A stretch of DNA of 64,000 nucleotides from Compostibacter hankyongensis. Lineage in GTDB: Bacteria; Bacteroidota; Bacteroidia; Chitinophagales; Chitinophagaceae. Position numbers and translations under genes: made by a program. The notes beneath the pieces were generated by a model, which worked only from the letters and a program-made list of their open reading frames with translations, did no database searches and was not told the DNA's origin. The stretch covers positions 1,184,665 through 1,248,664 of the forward strand of contig NZ_BAABFN010000001.1 of the NCBI RefSeq assembly GCF_039541075.1, given 5' to 3'. Each line of letters begins with the position of its first letter. The first letter of the stretch is position 1. This document shows, piece by piece, positions 44,279 to 51,987 of this stretch.

Positions 44279-46171
44279 GTGAGCAGTATATCCCTATGGT
44301 CCAAATGGCTTTTGCCCGTCCTGTTTTTCGGATTGGTCTCCGGGATCACAGGCTGCGGCTCATCCGGAAAGGTGCCGCTTGCCGCTGACGGCAAAGCGAA
44401 GATCTCTATCCAGCTGCCGGAAAACCCGTCGGAAACGCAGCGCTTTGCCGCCGCTGAGCTGGCAAAATACCTGCAGCAGATATCCGGCGTTGTATTTTCT
44501 GTAAAGCAGGCGGATGGCTCCGCCGGTCCGGTAATAAAGCTGTTGCGCAGCGGGGACGATGATCAGGAAGGATATTCCCTCTCTGTCCGCAACGGCGATA
44601 TCCTGCTCGAAGGCCATAACGACCGCAGCATGCTGTATGCCGTCTATGACTTTCTGGAACGGCTGGGTTGCGAGTGGCTGGCCCCTGATTTTCCCTTTTA
44701 TGCGGGCCATGCAGAAATGATCCCCCGTAAGCAGACGCTGGATTATACCGACGAGGGCAAGATAACGGAAACGCCTGTATTTGCTTACCGGAAGCTGGAT
44801 GTGGCCGGTACGCGTACCCACGATGTGGAACAGATCAGGCAGCTCATTGACTGGATGCCCAAGCTGCGATACAACGTGCTGCGGTTTGCCATGGCGCGCG
44901 ACGACAGCAGAGATGAGAAATGGGCGGCCTGGCGGACTGCGCTCACCCCGGAGCTGAAAAAAAGAGGGATCATCATCGAAGTCGGGGGACATGGGTACCA
45001 GCGTTTTCTCAATGCCCGCATGGAGCAACATACGCTGTTCAAAAAACATCCCGGATGGTTTGGAAAAGACAGCTCCTGCCGCCCCAGCCCTTCGGACCGG
45101 CTGGTCTTCAATACCGCCGACAGCGGCGCGGTGAACTATTTCCTGAATAACGTAGCCGGCTATATAAAAGACCATCCCGAGATCGATATCTTCGATCTCT
45201 GGCCACCCGACGTGGGGCGTTGGGCGGACTGCCCGGAGATGAAAAAGCTGGGAACCGTGGCGGACCGGCAGGCCCGCCTGGCCAACCGGGTAGACTCGAT
45301 GCTGAAAAAAATACGGCCCGGTCTCCGGCTGGAGATCATCGCTTACGCTTACGCGTTGCTGCCGCCTGCACCCGGTATCCTGAACAAGGATATCCAGGTG
45401 GAAATATGTCCGATCAACCAGCAGTTCGAACACCAGATCTATGATACGGCCTCAGCCGGGAATGCGGAATATGTAAAAGCCATACAGGCCTGGAAAGGCA
45501 CCTTTCAGGGCAGCATCGGGCTGTATTCGTATTACCGGAAGCAGGCCTGGCGTTCGCTGGCCAATGTGATCCCCCACTATATACAACGGGATATGCAGTG
45601 GTATGCCGGCGTGCCGCTGGCCGGTATCTCGTGTTATGCCGAACCGGGCGACTGGTATACCTATGAGCTGAATCATTACATACTCGGAGAAACAGCCTGG
45701 AATCCGGGGCTGAACGTGGATACCCTCATCCGCCGCTTTTGCCGCTCACGCTACGGCTCCTGCTGGAAGGTCGCAGAGGAGGCCTATGCCGACCTGGAAA
45801 AAATCGTGCCGATATACGGCAGCATCCCCTTCAGCACGCTGAAGCCTGCCCCGGAGATCGAAGCGGCGCAAAAGCAGGTTGAGGCCAGGCTATCCGAATT
45901 GCGCCGGGCGAAGACGGAGAACAGGGACTCCGTAGTAGCCGCCAATCTTTCCCGTCTGCTGCTGATGTTCGGCTATCTCCGGCAGGACCTGCAGATACAG
46001 CATGCACGCGCCTCCGGAGCGCCCCGCGAAGCGGTGCTGGCTCAGGTAAAAGACCTGCTGGCGTTTCTGCAGGCGAATGCCGGCAAAGGAGTAGCCATAC
46101 TGACCGGCGCAGACGATCTGGGAAGATTTACCAAAAAATACGGGCTTACGCATCAGAGCCTGCTGGACTGA
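44279..46171 (+). CDS. DUF4838 lipoprotein with alpha-glucuronidase-like N-terminal domain
   Basis: The protein has a lipoprotein signal (WLLPVLFFGLVSGITGC) and an N-terminal GH67-like alpha/beta domain (about 40-140: SETQRFAAAELAKYLQQISG, then YSLSVRNGDILLEGHNDRSMLYAVYDFLE). A DUF4838 region follows to about 520 (LVFNTADSGAVNYFLN; DLWPPDVGRWADC; QVEICPINQQFEHQI). DUF4838 proteins occur in polysaccharide loci and are thought to be glycosidase-related. I chose the GTG at 44279, which gives a compact signal; a GTG within the repeat at 44210 adds 23 unlikely residues. The gene lies between SusD and a GH2-like gene. Confidence 0.82.
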   Translation: MSSISLWSKWLLPVLFFGLVSGITGCGSSGKVPLAADGKAKISIQLPENPSETQRFAAAELAKYLQQISGVVFSVKQADGSAGPVIKLLRSGDDDQEGYSLSVRNGDILLEGHNDRSMLYAVYDFLERLGCEWLAPDFPFYAGHAEMIPRKQTLDYTDEGKITETPVFAYRKLDVAGTRTHDVEQIRQLIDWMPKLRYNVLRFAMARDDSRDEKWAAWRTALTPELKKRGIIIEVGGHGYQRFLNARMEQHTLFKKHPGWFGKDSSCRPSPSDRLVFNTADSGAVNYFLNNVAGYIKDHPEIDIFDLWPPDVGRWADCPEMKKLGTVADRQARLANRVDSMLKKIRPGLRLEIIAYAYALLPPAPGILNKDIQVEICPINQQFEHQIYDTASAGNAEYVKAIQAWKGTFQGSIGLYSYYRKQAWRSLANVIPHYIQRDMQWYAGVPLAGISCYAEPGDWYTYELNHYILGETAWNPGLNVDTLIRRFCRSRYGSCWKVAEEAYADLEKIVPIYGSIPFSTLKPAPEIEAAQKQVEARLSELRRAKTENRDSVVAANLSRLLLMFGYLRQDLQIQHARASGAPREAVLAQVKDLLAFLQANAGKGVAILTGADDLGRFTKKYGLTHQSLLD

Positions 46172-46189
46172 TTGATAAAAAACAGGAAC

Positions 46190-49096
46190 ATGAAGTATGC
46201 AAACGGGAATGTGAAACGTGCAGCTTTTCTTTTAGCCGCCATCATGATATTATCGGTTACGGCCGTGTTTGCCGGCGCTCCGGCGTCCGGCATTACGCCC
46301 TTTACCGGTACGGACTATGTGCGCGTGGTCGGCGAAATGCCGTCTTCCGGGCTGCCTCAGGCTGCCGCATTTCGCGTTACCATCCGTTCCCTGAAAGACG
46401 GAAGCGTTCTATATGATGCGGCCGTGCCGGCCCGCCGGTATGAGGCCGCCGGAAAAAGCTTTTTTACCTTTACCATCAGCGGTCTCTCCCCCCGTTTATG
46501 GACACCGGCCGAACCCAATCTCTATGAGATGGCGTTGAAGATTACGGAGAACGGCCGGCTTCTCTCGGAAGAAAAAGAACGGCTCGGCTTTCGCTCTTTT
46601 GCCGTCCAAAACGGGAAGCTTTACCTGAACGGCAAGCCGGTTTTTCTCCGGGGCATTGCCATCAACCCGCCGGGCAGGGGTATCCCCGAAGATATTGAGC
46701 GCAGCCGCAAATTTGCGGAGGATTATGTCCGCTATATGAAAAGCCTGCATGTGAACATCATCCGGATTCCCGATGATGAGACCTGGTACGATGTCTGCGA
46801 TGAGCAGGGCATGATGGTATTCGGCGGCAACTACAGCGGTTCGGTGAACGGCGAAAAGCCGCCCCGCGATTATGACAGGGCGGTGACCTGGTACGAGCAG
46901 GAAAAATTCGGTCCCATTGCCCATCATCCCAGTCTGATGGTCTATGCCATGACGAATGAAACGCCCTTTACCGGCGATATTTCGCTGCGATGGAGGAAAT
47001 TCCTGACCTATGCGCATGGGAAACTGCAGCAATGGGACAGCACCCGGGTGTATATCGGAAATGCGGGTTACGGTTACGGCCAGTCGGGCGACATCTGCGA
47101 CCTGCACCGCTACTGGGGTTGGTATTATTCTTCACCCTTCACGTTTTTGCATATACGTCATAAAGCGGATATCATCCCCCTTAAGCGCGAGGTGACCCAG
47201 CCCATTACTTTTACGGAATGCGTGGGGAACTATACCGGTCCGGGCGGGCAGTACAATCTTACTCCCGATCACAAAAACCCCGGATCCCAGCTGAACTGGA
47301 CCGGTCACGCCCCCTGGGAGATGCAGGCCCAGCTGGCCGACGAGCACCAGTGCTTCACGTTCCGGCAGGCCACCGAGCTGTTCCGGCAGCTGAGAAATAT
47401 CAATCCCCAGCTGAGCGGCGTTTTTCCCTTTACCATCCTGTTTCACAACTGGAATACCATAACGAGCTTTGCCGATATGGATCCCAAGGCTGTGGCAGGG
47501 CAGGCCCGGATATCTTATCAGCCGGTCCTGCTGAGCTGGGAATGCTGGACCCCGCAGGTCTATGCCGGCGCCACCATCCGCCCGGTGGCCCATATCATCA
47601 ACGACGACGATCATTTTAAGGACCTTGAACAGGCGCGCCTCGTTTACCGGCTGCAGGACAAGACCGGCAGGGTGCTGAGCGATGCTTCGCTGGAGCTGCC
47701 CCGCATACCTTACTATGGCACCTTCGAAAAAACGCTTTCCCTCCGGCTGCCCGCTACGCTGCCCGATGGTCAGTACCGGCTGACGGGCCGTATCCTGCAG
47801 GGCGATTCGGTGATTTCGCAAAACGATTATCCGCTCTTTATTGCCGGGAGTACTTACGTGAGCGCGGTATCCGCTCCCCGGCAAAAAGTTTATCTCTACG
47901 ATCCCCGGGGCACTACCGGATCCGCGCTGGAAAAGCTGGATGTACCCTTTGAAAAGATAAGCGCCTTCCGGGGACTGAAAGGCGGCGGAGCCCTTCTGCT
48001 GATCGGGGAAAATGCGGCGGATGCCGGCCTGACAGGCCAGGCGGATGCCATCCGGGCTTTTGTAAAAGCCGGAGGAAGGGTGCTTTGCCTGCGGCAGGAT
48101 GCCTCGCATATGGAAAAGCTGAATAGGCTGCTGGCCGCCAGGATCAGGAATATTACCATGGACCTGGATACGCCGGTCTATCCGCCGCCGCCCCGTCCTT
48201 CGAGAAACGGGTACAACATCAATCCGGAACGCCCGGCTCATCCCGTCTTCTCCGGAATCGGAAGGGACAAGCTGCGCTACTGGTCGGATTATACCGGCTG
48301 GTCGGAAAGCAAGGCCGGCTTTCCGGCCGTCTACCCTGTTACCGACGGGTTTGCCCTGGAGGATAAGGCCGATATCGCCAACACCGCCGTGCTGGCGGAC
48401 TATGGTCCTGCCCTGAACGGCATCGCCATCGCGGAGATGTTTGAAGGCGAGGGCAGCCTTTTGCTTTGCGGGATGGACCTGGCCCGGCGTACATCGACAG
48501 ACCCGGTGGCCGGCCGTCTGTTGAAGAATATGGTCAGCTATATGTCTTCTCCCGAGGGGCATAACCGGTATCCGCTGATCAGCGCTCCCATCACCTGGGG
48601 GGATTATGCTTCGGAGAACGGGATCCTGACCAGTGTCAACAGCGGTTTGCTGCTGAACGGCAAACCCCGGCTTACCGGTTCCCTGGAAAAAATTCACCTG
48701 ATGGTGACCAAGGAAGGCTATGAATTTGCCGGACAACGCGGCGGATTCAACAGCCGGCCCGGTCTGCAGTACCTGCCCTATGGCCGCCGGCCCTTCGGAC
48801 CCTATCACCTCCGCGGCTTCGGCAACATACCTGAGCCGGACACTCCCGGCAGTCCCGGCACGGGAACCTTCTGGTGCAGCATTCCTTCGGGAAAAAGCAG
48901 CGCGGTGACCCTGGTCTGGAACCCCGCGAAAGAGCCGCTGCAGATAAGCATACAGGTCAACGGAGGTCAGGAGGTAAGCCGTCAGGTACCGCCCGGCGCC
49001 ACCGTCGCCGTGAGCTGTCCGGTAAGCACCACAGACGTGAAGATGACCTTTACCGGCGACCGCCGGCTGGTGCTGCTGCAGACCGCCTTCCGGTAA
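46190..49096 (+). CDS. GH2-like glycoside hydrolase (beta-galactosidase/beta-glucuronidase superfamily)
   Basis: This exported protein of about 968 residues (signal RAAFLLAAIMILSVTAVFAG) has a beta-sandwich domain with LWTPAEPNLYEMALKI. The TIM barrel includes GIAINPPGRGIPEDI, YAMTNETPFTGDI (candidate acid/base Glu) and ITFTECVGNYTGP (candidate nucleophile Glu). The C-terminal half holds further beta domains and a glutamine-amidotransferase-like part (about 560-780: GRVLCLRQDASHMEKL). The usual N-terminal sugar-binding domain is largely missing compared with full GH2 enzymes. It starts 18 bases after the DUF4838 gene, and a strong terminator follows. A TTG at 46172 is an alternative start. 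Confidence 0.82.
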   Translation: MKYANGNVKRAAFLLAAIMILSVTAVFAGAPASGITPFTGTDYVRVVGEMPSSGLPQAAAFRVTIRSLKDGSVLYDAAVPARRYEAAGKSFFTFTISGLSPRLWTPAEPNLYEMALKITENGRLLSEEKERLGFRSFAVQNGKLYLNGKPVFLRGIAINPPGRGIPEDIERSRKFAEDYVRYMKSLHVNIIRIPDDETWYDVCDEQGMMVFGGNYSGSVNGEKPPRDYDRAVTWYEQEKFGPIAHHPSLMVYAMTNETPFTGDISLRWRKFLTYAHGKLQQWDSTRVYIGNAGYGYGQSGDICDLHRYWGWYYSSPFTFLHIRHKADIIPLKREVTQPITFTECVGNYTGPGGQYNLTPDHKNPGSQLNWTGHAPWEMQAQLADEHQCFTFRQATELFRQLRNINPQLSGVFPFTILFHNWNTITSFADMDPKAVAGQARISYQPVLLSWECWTPQVYAGATIRPVAHIINDDDHFKDLEQARLVYRLQDKTGRVLSDASLELPRIPYYGTFEKTLSLRLPATLPDGQYRLTGRILQGDSVISQNDYPLFIAGSTYVSAVSAPRQKVYLYDPRGTTGSALEKLDVPFEKISAFRGLKGGGALLLIGENAADAGLTGQADAIRAFVKAGGRVLCLRQDASHMEKLNRLLAARIRNITMDLDTPVYPPPPRPSRNGYNINPERPAHPVFSGIGRDKLRYWSDYTGWSESKAGFPAVYPVTDGFALEDKADIANTAVLADYGPALNGIAIAEMFEGEGSLLLCGMDLARRTSTDPVAGRLLKNMVSYMSSPEGHNRYPLISAPITWGDYASENGILTSVNSGLLLNGKPRLTGSLEKIHLMVTKEGYEFAGQRGGFNSRPGLQYLPYGRRPFGPYHLRGFGNIPEPDTPGSPGTGTFWCSIPSGKSSAVTLVWNPAKEPLQISIQVNGGQEVSRQVPPGATVAVSCPVSTTDVKMTFTGDRRLVLLQTAFR

Positions 49097-49116
49097 AGGC
49101 GACAGCCCGGAAGGAA

Positions 49117-49152
49117 CCGGCGGGGCATACCCCGCCGGCCCAAATTTTTTTT
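49117..49152 (+). terminator. Rho-independent terminator of the second polysaccharide locus
   Basis: CCGGCGGGG (49117-49125) pairs perfectly with CCCCGCCGG (49130-49138) around the loop cata, and eight T residues follow at 49145-49152. It ends the SusC-SusD-DUF4838-GH2 transcript and abuts the promoter of the arginine operon. Confidence 0.93.
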
Positions 49153-49183
49153 GAAAGATTCCGTGTATTTTATTATAACTTTG
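49151..49183 (+). promoter_or_regulatory. Promoter of the arginine operon
   Basis: A TTG at 49151-49153 and a perfect TAnnTTTG match, TAACTTTG, at 49176-49183 form a Bacteroidota sigma-factor promoter with a 22-base spacer, slightly longer than usual. Transcription would begin about 49190. Confidence 0.7.
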
Positions 49184-49189
49184 CATTTT

Positions 49190-49462
49190 TAAACGTAAAG
49201 ACATCCTTGTTCACGTTTTAATGCGAACTGAAATTGGAAAACACGGTAACCCATACGGAGCTCTCCGCATTGCATCCCTGCCTGAAGGCGGGTGTTACAG
49301 CCATTGGGGTTAATGTCTTTAGGTATCTCTCCCGACGACCTCGCATCTGAGAATTTGCTGCTTCCCCTCATTTTGCAGTAAACCTGTTTTCCTGGCAAAG
49401 GAAACAAGGCGACGTATAAGTACGTAGCCGCATTATTTATTCATATCTCATCAGACATAACC
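49190..49462 (+). ncRNA. Structured leader of the arginine operon
   Basis: About 270 bases separate the promoter from the first gene and hold dense secondary structure. TAAAGACAT (49196-49204) pairs with ATGTCTTTA (49313-49321), closing a domain of about 126 nt; TAACCC (49247-49252) pairs with GGGTTA (49307-49312) directly next to it. Inside are the hairpins CGGAG/CTCCG (49256-49267) and CCTGCC-TGAA-GGCGGG. Downstream hairpins are TTTGCTGC/GCAGTAAA (49354-49382), TTTCC/GGAAA (49388-49404) and ACGTA-taag-TACGT (49412-49425). The first gene product starts at 49463. The leader does not match a riboswitch family I know; regulation by arginine or a pathway intermediate is inferred from position. 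Confidence 0.6.
49234..49350 (+). CDS. Candidate arginine leader peptide
   Basis: A short frame from TTG at 49234 (or TTG at 49270) to TGA at 49348-49350 encodes a peptide ending FRYLSRRPRI, with four Arg codons in the last nine (AGG, CGA, CGA, CGC). These lie just after the 3' arm of the leader's closing helix, where a stalled ribosome would prevent that helix from forming. There is no ATG. An overlapping frame (49221-49313, ATG start, 30 residues) has only two Arg codons, and neither is proved to be translated. Confidence 0.3.
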   Translation: MENTVTHTELSALHPCLKAGVTAIGVNVFRYLSRRPRI

Positions 49463-50233
49463 TTGGAACCCAATAAATCGTTTATCGTACGGGTTGCAAC
49501 CCCCGACGATAAGAAATACGCGACGTTGATCACCGACGAGATGGCTTCTTCCGCAGAGAAGCGGGGCACCGGCATTGCCCGCCGCAGCCCTGAGTATATC
49601 ATGCAGAAAATGGAAGAGGGGAAGGCGGTGATCGCCCTGACGCCTTCGGAAGAATGGGTGGGATTTTGCTATATTGAGGCCTGGGGGCATGATAAATTCG
49701 TGGCCAATTCCGGGCTGATCGTAGCGCCGCCCTATCGTGGGCAGGGTGTGGCCACAGCCATCAAGAAGGAGATTTTCCGGCTCTCCCGCCGCAGATACCC
49801 GGATGCCAAGATATTCGGGCTGACCACCGGCCTGTCGGTGATGAAGATCAATTCTGAGCTGGGCTACGAGCCGGTGACCTATTCGGAGCTGACGGACGAC
49901 GAGGCGTTCTGGAAGGGATGCCAGAGCTGTGTCAACTACGATGTGCTGATGAGCAAGGGGCGGAAGAACTGTTTTTGTACCGCCATGCTATATGATCCCG
50001 CAGAGAAGGAAAAGCAGCCTCCCGTGAAGCCGGAACCCAAGGTAGTGGTGACCTCTTCGGGACACCTGCACAAGAAAAAGAAAAGGCATTTCGCGGGTAA
50101 CTTCCGGCTGTTCGAACGATGGATCCGGTACAAGCGGCATATCCTGCTCAAGTCCGCGAAGAAAAAAGAAGATCCTCCCCAGGGTGGCAGCGGTGCAGGC
50201 AAGAAGAAGTTCTTTTTATTCAATATTTTTTAA
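49463..50233 (+). CDS. GNAT acyltransferase, probable N-acylglutamate synthase of arginine synthesis
   Basis: The 256-residue protein has a GNAT domain (about 6-145) with the acyl-CoA loop GLIVAPPYRGQGVATAIKKEI. A cysteine cluster at 153, 156, 170 and 172 (CQSC and NCFC) and a very basic C-terminal tail follow. A GNAT of this kind heads arginine clusters in Bacteroidota in the place of ArgA or ArgJ and is the best candidate for acylating glutamate, with acetyl or succinyl groups. The start is the TTG at 49463, which fits the GNAT N-terminus. argG follows 22 bases after its stop. Confidence 0.8.
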   Translation: MEPNKSFIVRVATPDDKKYATLITDEMASSAEKRGTGIARRSPEYIMQKMEEGKAVIALTPSEEWVGFCYIEAWGHDKFVANSGLIVAPPYRGQGVATAIKKEIFRLSRRRYPDAKIFGLTTGLSVMKINSELGYEPVTYSELTDDEAFWKGCQSCVNYDVLMSKGRKNCFCTAMLYDPAEKEKQPPVKPEPKVVVTSSGHLHKKKKRHFAGNFRLFERWIRYKRHILLKSAKKKEDPPQGGSGAGKKKFFLFNIF

Positions 50234-50255
50234 GGTAAATGAACCGCATAGGAAA

Positions 50256-51458
50256 ATGAAAAAAGTTGTTTTAGGTTTCAGCGGCGGGCTGGATACTTCG
50301 TTTTGTGTGAAATACCTGTCGGAAGACAAAGGTTATGAAGTGCATTCCGTAATTGTGGATACGGGCGGCTTCTCTGCGGAAGAGCTGCAGGAGATCGAAA
50401 AGCGCGCCTATGCGCTGGGGGTGAAAAGCCATAAGACGGTAGATGCGCTGCGGTCCTATTACGACAGCGTCATCCGCTACCTGATATTCGGGAATGTGCT
50501 GAAAAACAATACCTATCCCCTCAGCGTCAGCGCGGAGCGGATGAGCCAGGCCATGGCCATTGCCCGTTATGCAAAGGAGCTGGGTGCGGATGCCGTGGCG
50601 CATGGCAGCACAGGAGCCGGAAACGATCAGGTACGGTTCGACATGATCTTTAACATCATGATCCCGGGTGTGGAGATCATCACCCCGATCCGCGACCTGA
50701 AGCTGAGCCGCGAAGAGGAGATCGCATACCTGAAGTCCAAGCAGGTAGAGATGAATTTCGACAAGGCACTGTATTCGGTGAACAAGGGGATCTGGGGGAC
50801 CTCCGTAGGGGGGAAAGAAACCCTCACCTCCGACAAGTTTCTGCCGGAAGAAGCCTTTCCTACACAGACGGCCAAAACAGCGCCGGAAGAGGTGACGTTG
50901 CATTTCAGAAAAGGAGAGCTCAGCGGGATAAACGAAAAAACATTTGAACACCCCGTTGAGGCCATTCAATACCTGCAGTCTATCGCCGCTCCTTTCGGCA
51001 TCGGGCGGGATATCCATGTGGGCGATACCATTATCGGCATCAAAGGTCGCGTAGGTTTTGAAGCGGCCGCTCCCCTGGTGATCATCAAAGCCCATCATGC
51101 CCTCGAGAAGCATGTGCTGACCAAGTGGCAGCTGATGTGGAAGGATCAGCTGGCCCAGTTTTACGGCAACTGGCTGCATGAAGGACAGATACTGGATCCG
51201 GTGATGCGCGATATAGAAGCCTTCCTGGAAAACACCCAGCAGCAGGTAAGCGGGGAAGTATCGGTGACGTTGTTCCCGTACCGTTTTCAGGTAAACGGTA
51301 TCCGCTCCCCTTATGATCTTATGAACAGCGAATTCGGGAAATACGGCGAGATGAACAACGGCTGGACCGGCGAGGACGTTCGCGGCTTCTCCAAGATATT
51401 CGGCAACCAGGTCATGATCTGGCACCGGGTGCAGGAGAAGGTAAAAGGTGAAGGGTGA
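50256..51458 (+). CDS. argG: Argininosuccinate synthase
   Basis: This 400-residue enzyme condenses citrulline and aspartate. The N-type ATP pyrophosphatase loop is VVLGFSGGLDTSFCVKYL, and AHGSTGAGNDQVRFD, TPIRDLKLSREEEIAYL and KGIWGTSVGGKETLT are the usual substrate segments. The ATG at 50256 gives the family N-terminus MKKVV; the frame is open upstream into the GNAT gene but that part is not ArgG. The C-terminal residues QEKVKGEG and the stop codon are encoded by the beginning of a heptad-repeat array. Confidence 0.96.
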   Translation: MKKVVLGFSGGLDTSFCVKYLSEDKGYEVHSVIVDTGGFSAEELQEIEKRAYALGVKSHKTVDALRSYYDSVIRYLIFGNVLKNNTYPLSVSAERMSQAMAIARYAKELGADAVAHGSTGAGNDQVRFDMIFNIMIPGVEIITPIRDLKLSREEEIAYLKSKQVEMNFDKALYSVNKGIWGTSVGGKETLTSDKFLPEEAFPTQTAKTAPEEVTLHFRKGELSGINEKTFEHPVEAIQYLQSIAAPFGIGRDIHVGDTIIGIKGRVGFEAAAPLVIIKAHHALEKHVLTKWQLMWKDQLAQFYGNWLHEGQILDPVMRDIEAFLENTQQQVSGEVSVTLFPYRFQVNGIRSPYDLMNSEFGKYGEMNNGWTGEDVRGFSKIFGNQVMIWHRVQEKVKGEG

Positions 51459-51633
51459 AAGGTGAAGGGTAAAAGGGAAAAGGTGAAGGGTAAAAGGTGA
51501 AAGGGGCGTTTTAAGTTTAAAGTCCAAAGTTTAACGTCTAACGTTTCATTCCAGGCAGATAACCTTAGACTTTAGACTTAAACCTTAGGCAATCAGAAAC
51601 CTCAAACTGGAAACCAGAAACTTCAAACCGGAA
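51437..51633. repeat. Composite heptad-repeat island between argG and the cupin gene
   Basis: This is the clearest full example. AAAGGTG/AAAGGGT/AAAAGGG heptads (51437-51503) are followed by the GCGTTTTAAG core (51506-51515), TTTAAAGTCCAAAG heptads (51516-51541), a GTTTCATTCC core (51543-51552) and CTTAGACTTTAGACTTAAACC heptads. AAACCTCAAACTGGAAACC heptads then end directly at the next ATG. The first 22 bases are coding for argG. Confidence 0.88.
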
Positions 51634-51987
51634 ATGAAAAAGGTTTCGCTAACGACGGCTTTACGTGCCTATGCCTGGGAGACCGGCGGACAGGCCTGGG
51701 AGCTGCTGCAGGATCCTTCCCTTTCCGTGAAGCTGGAGTCGATGGCGGCGGGAGGCGGCGAGCAAAGGCATTATCACCGGCAGTCCCGGCAATTCTTTTT
51801 TATTTTGCAGGGAAAGGCGCTCATCGAGACGGATGGAACGGTGACAACGCTTCATCGAGAAGAAGGATTGTACGTACCGGAAGGAAGCCGGCACCGTATC
51901 TATAACCCTTTCGACCGGGAAGTACGTTTTTTGGTGATCTCCGCGCCGGAGATCGGTAACGACAGAATCAATTTGAAAGATGACTAA
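51634..51987 (+). CDS. Small cupin-domain protein
   Basis: The 117-residue protein is a single cupin barrel. Motif 1 is HYHRQSRQFFFILQG (HxH with the usual Glu replaced by Gln), and motif 2 is PEGSRHRIYNPF. Metal binding through the two His of motif 1 and the His of motif 2 is likely. It overlaps the start of argC by 8 bases, so translation of the two is coupled, and its conserved company with arginine genes would suggest a role in sensing or modifying an intermediate; I cannot name a reaction. It starts directly at the end of a repeat island. Confidence 0.8.
   Translation: MKKVSLTTALRAYAWETGGQAWELLQDPSLSVKLESMAAGGGEQRHYHRQSRQFFFILQGKALIETDGTVTTLHREEGLYVPEGSRHRIYNPFDREVRFLVISAPEIGNDRINLKDD

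Noticed and set aside
47132..49204. A 690-codon open frame on the minus strand antisense to the GH2-like gene; others of this kind at 9319-10896, 33283-34983, 990-2192 and 6223-7203
   Set aside because: They lie opposite convincing genes, have no recognisable domains, and their translations are rich in Arg, Gly, His and Gln as expected from reading GC-rich genes backwards.
49221..49313. A 30-codon ATG frame in the arginine leader, overlapping by TAATG a Leu-rich 22-codon frame (49313-49381)
   Set aside because: The first has only two Arg codons and the second is Leu-rich, which does not fit arginine control. The Arg-rich overlapping frame was preferred as leader-peptide candidate, though all are unproven.
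50184..50255. An upstream start for argG
   Set aside because: It lies inside the end of the GNAT gene and adds residues not found in ArgG; the ATG at 50256 gives the standard MKKVV start.
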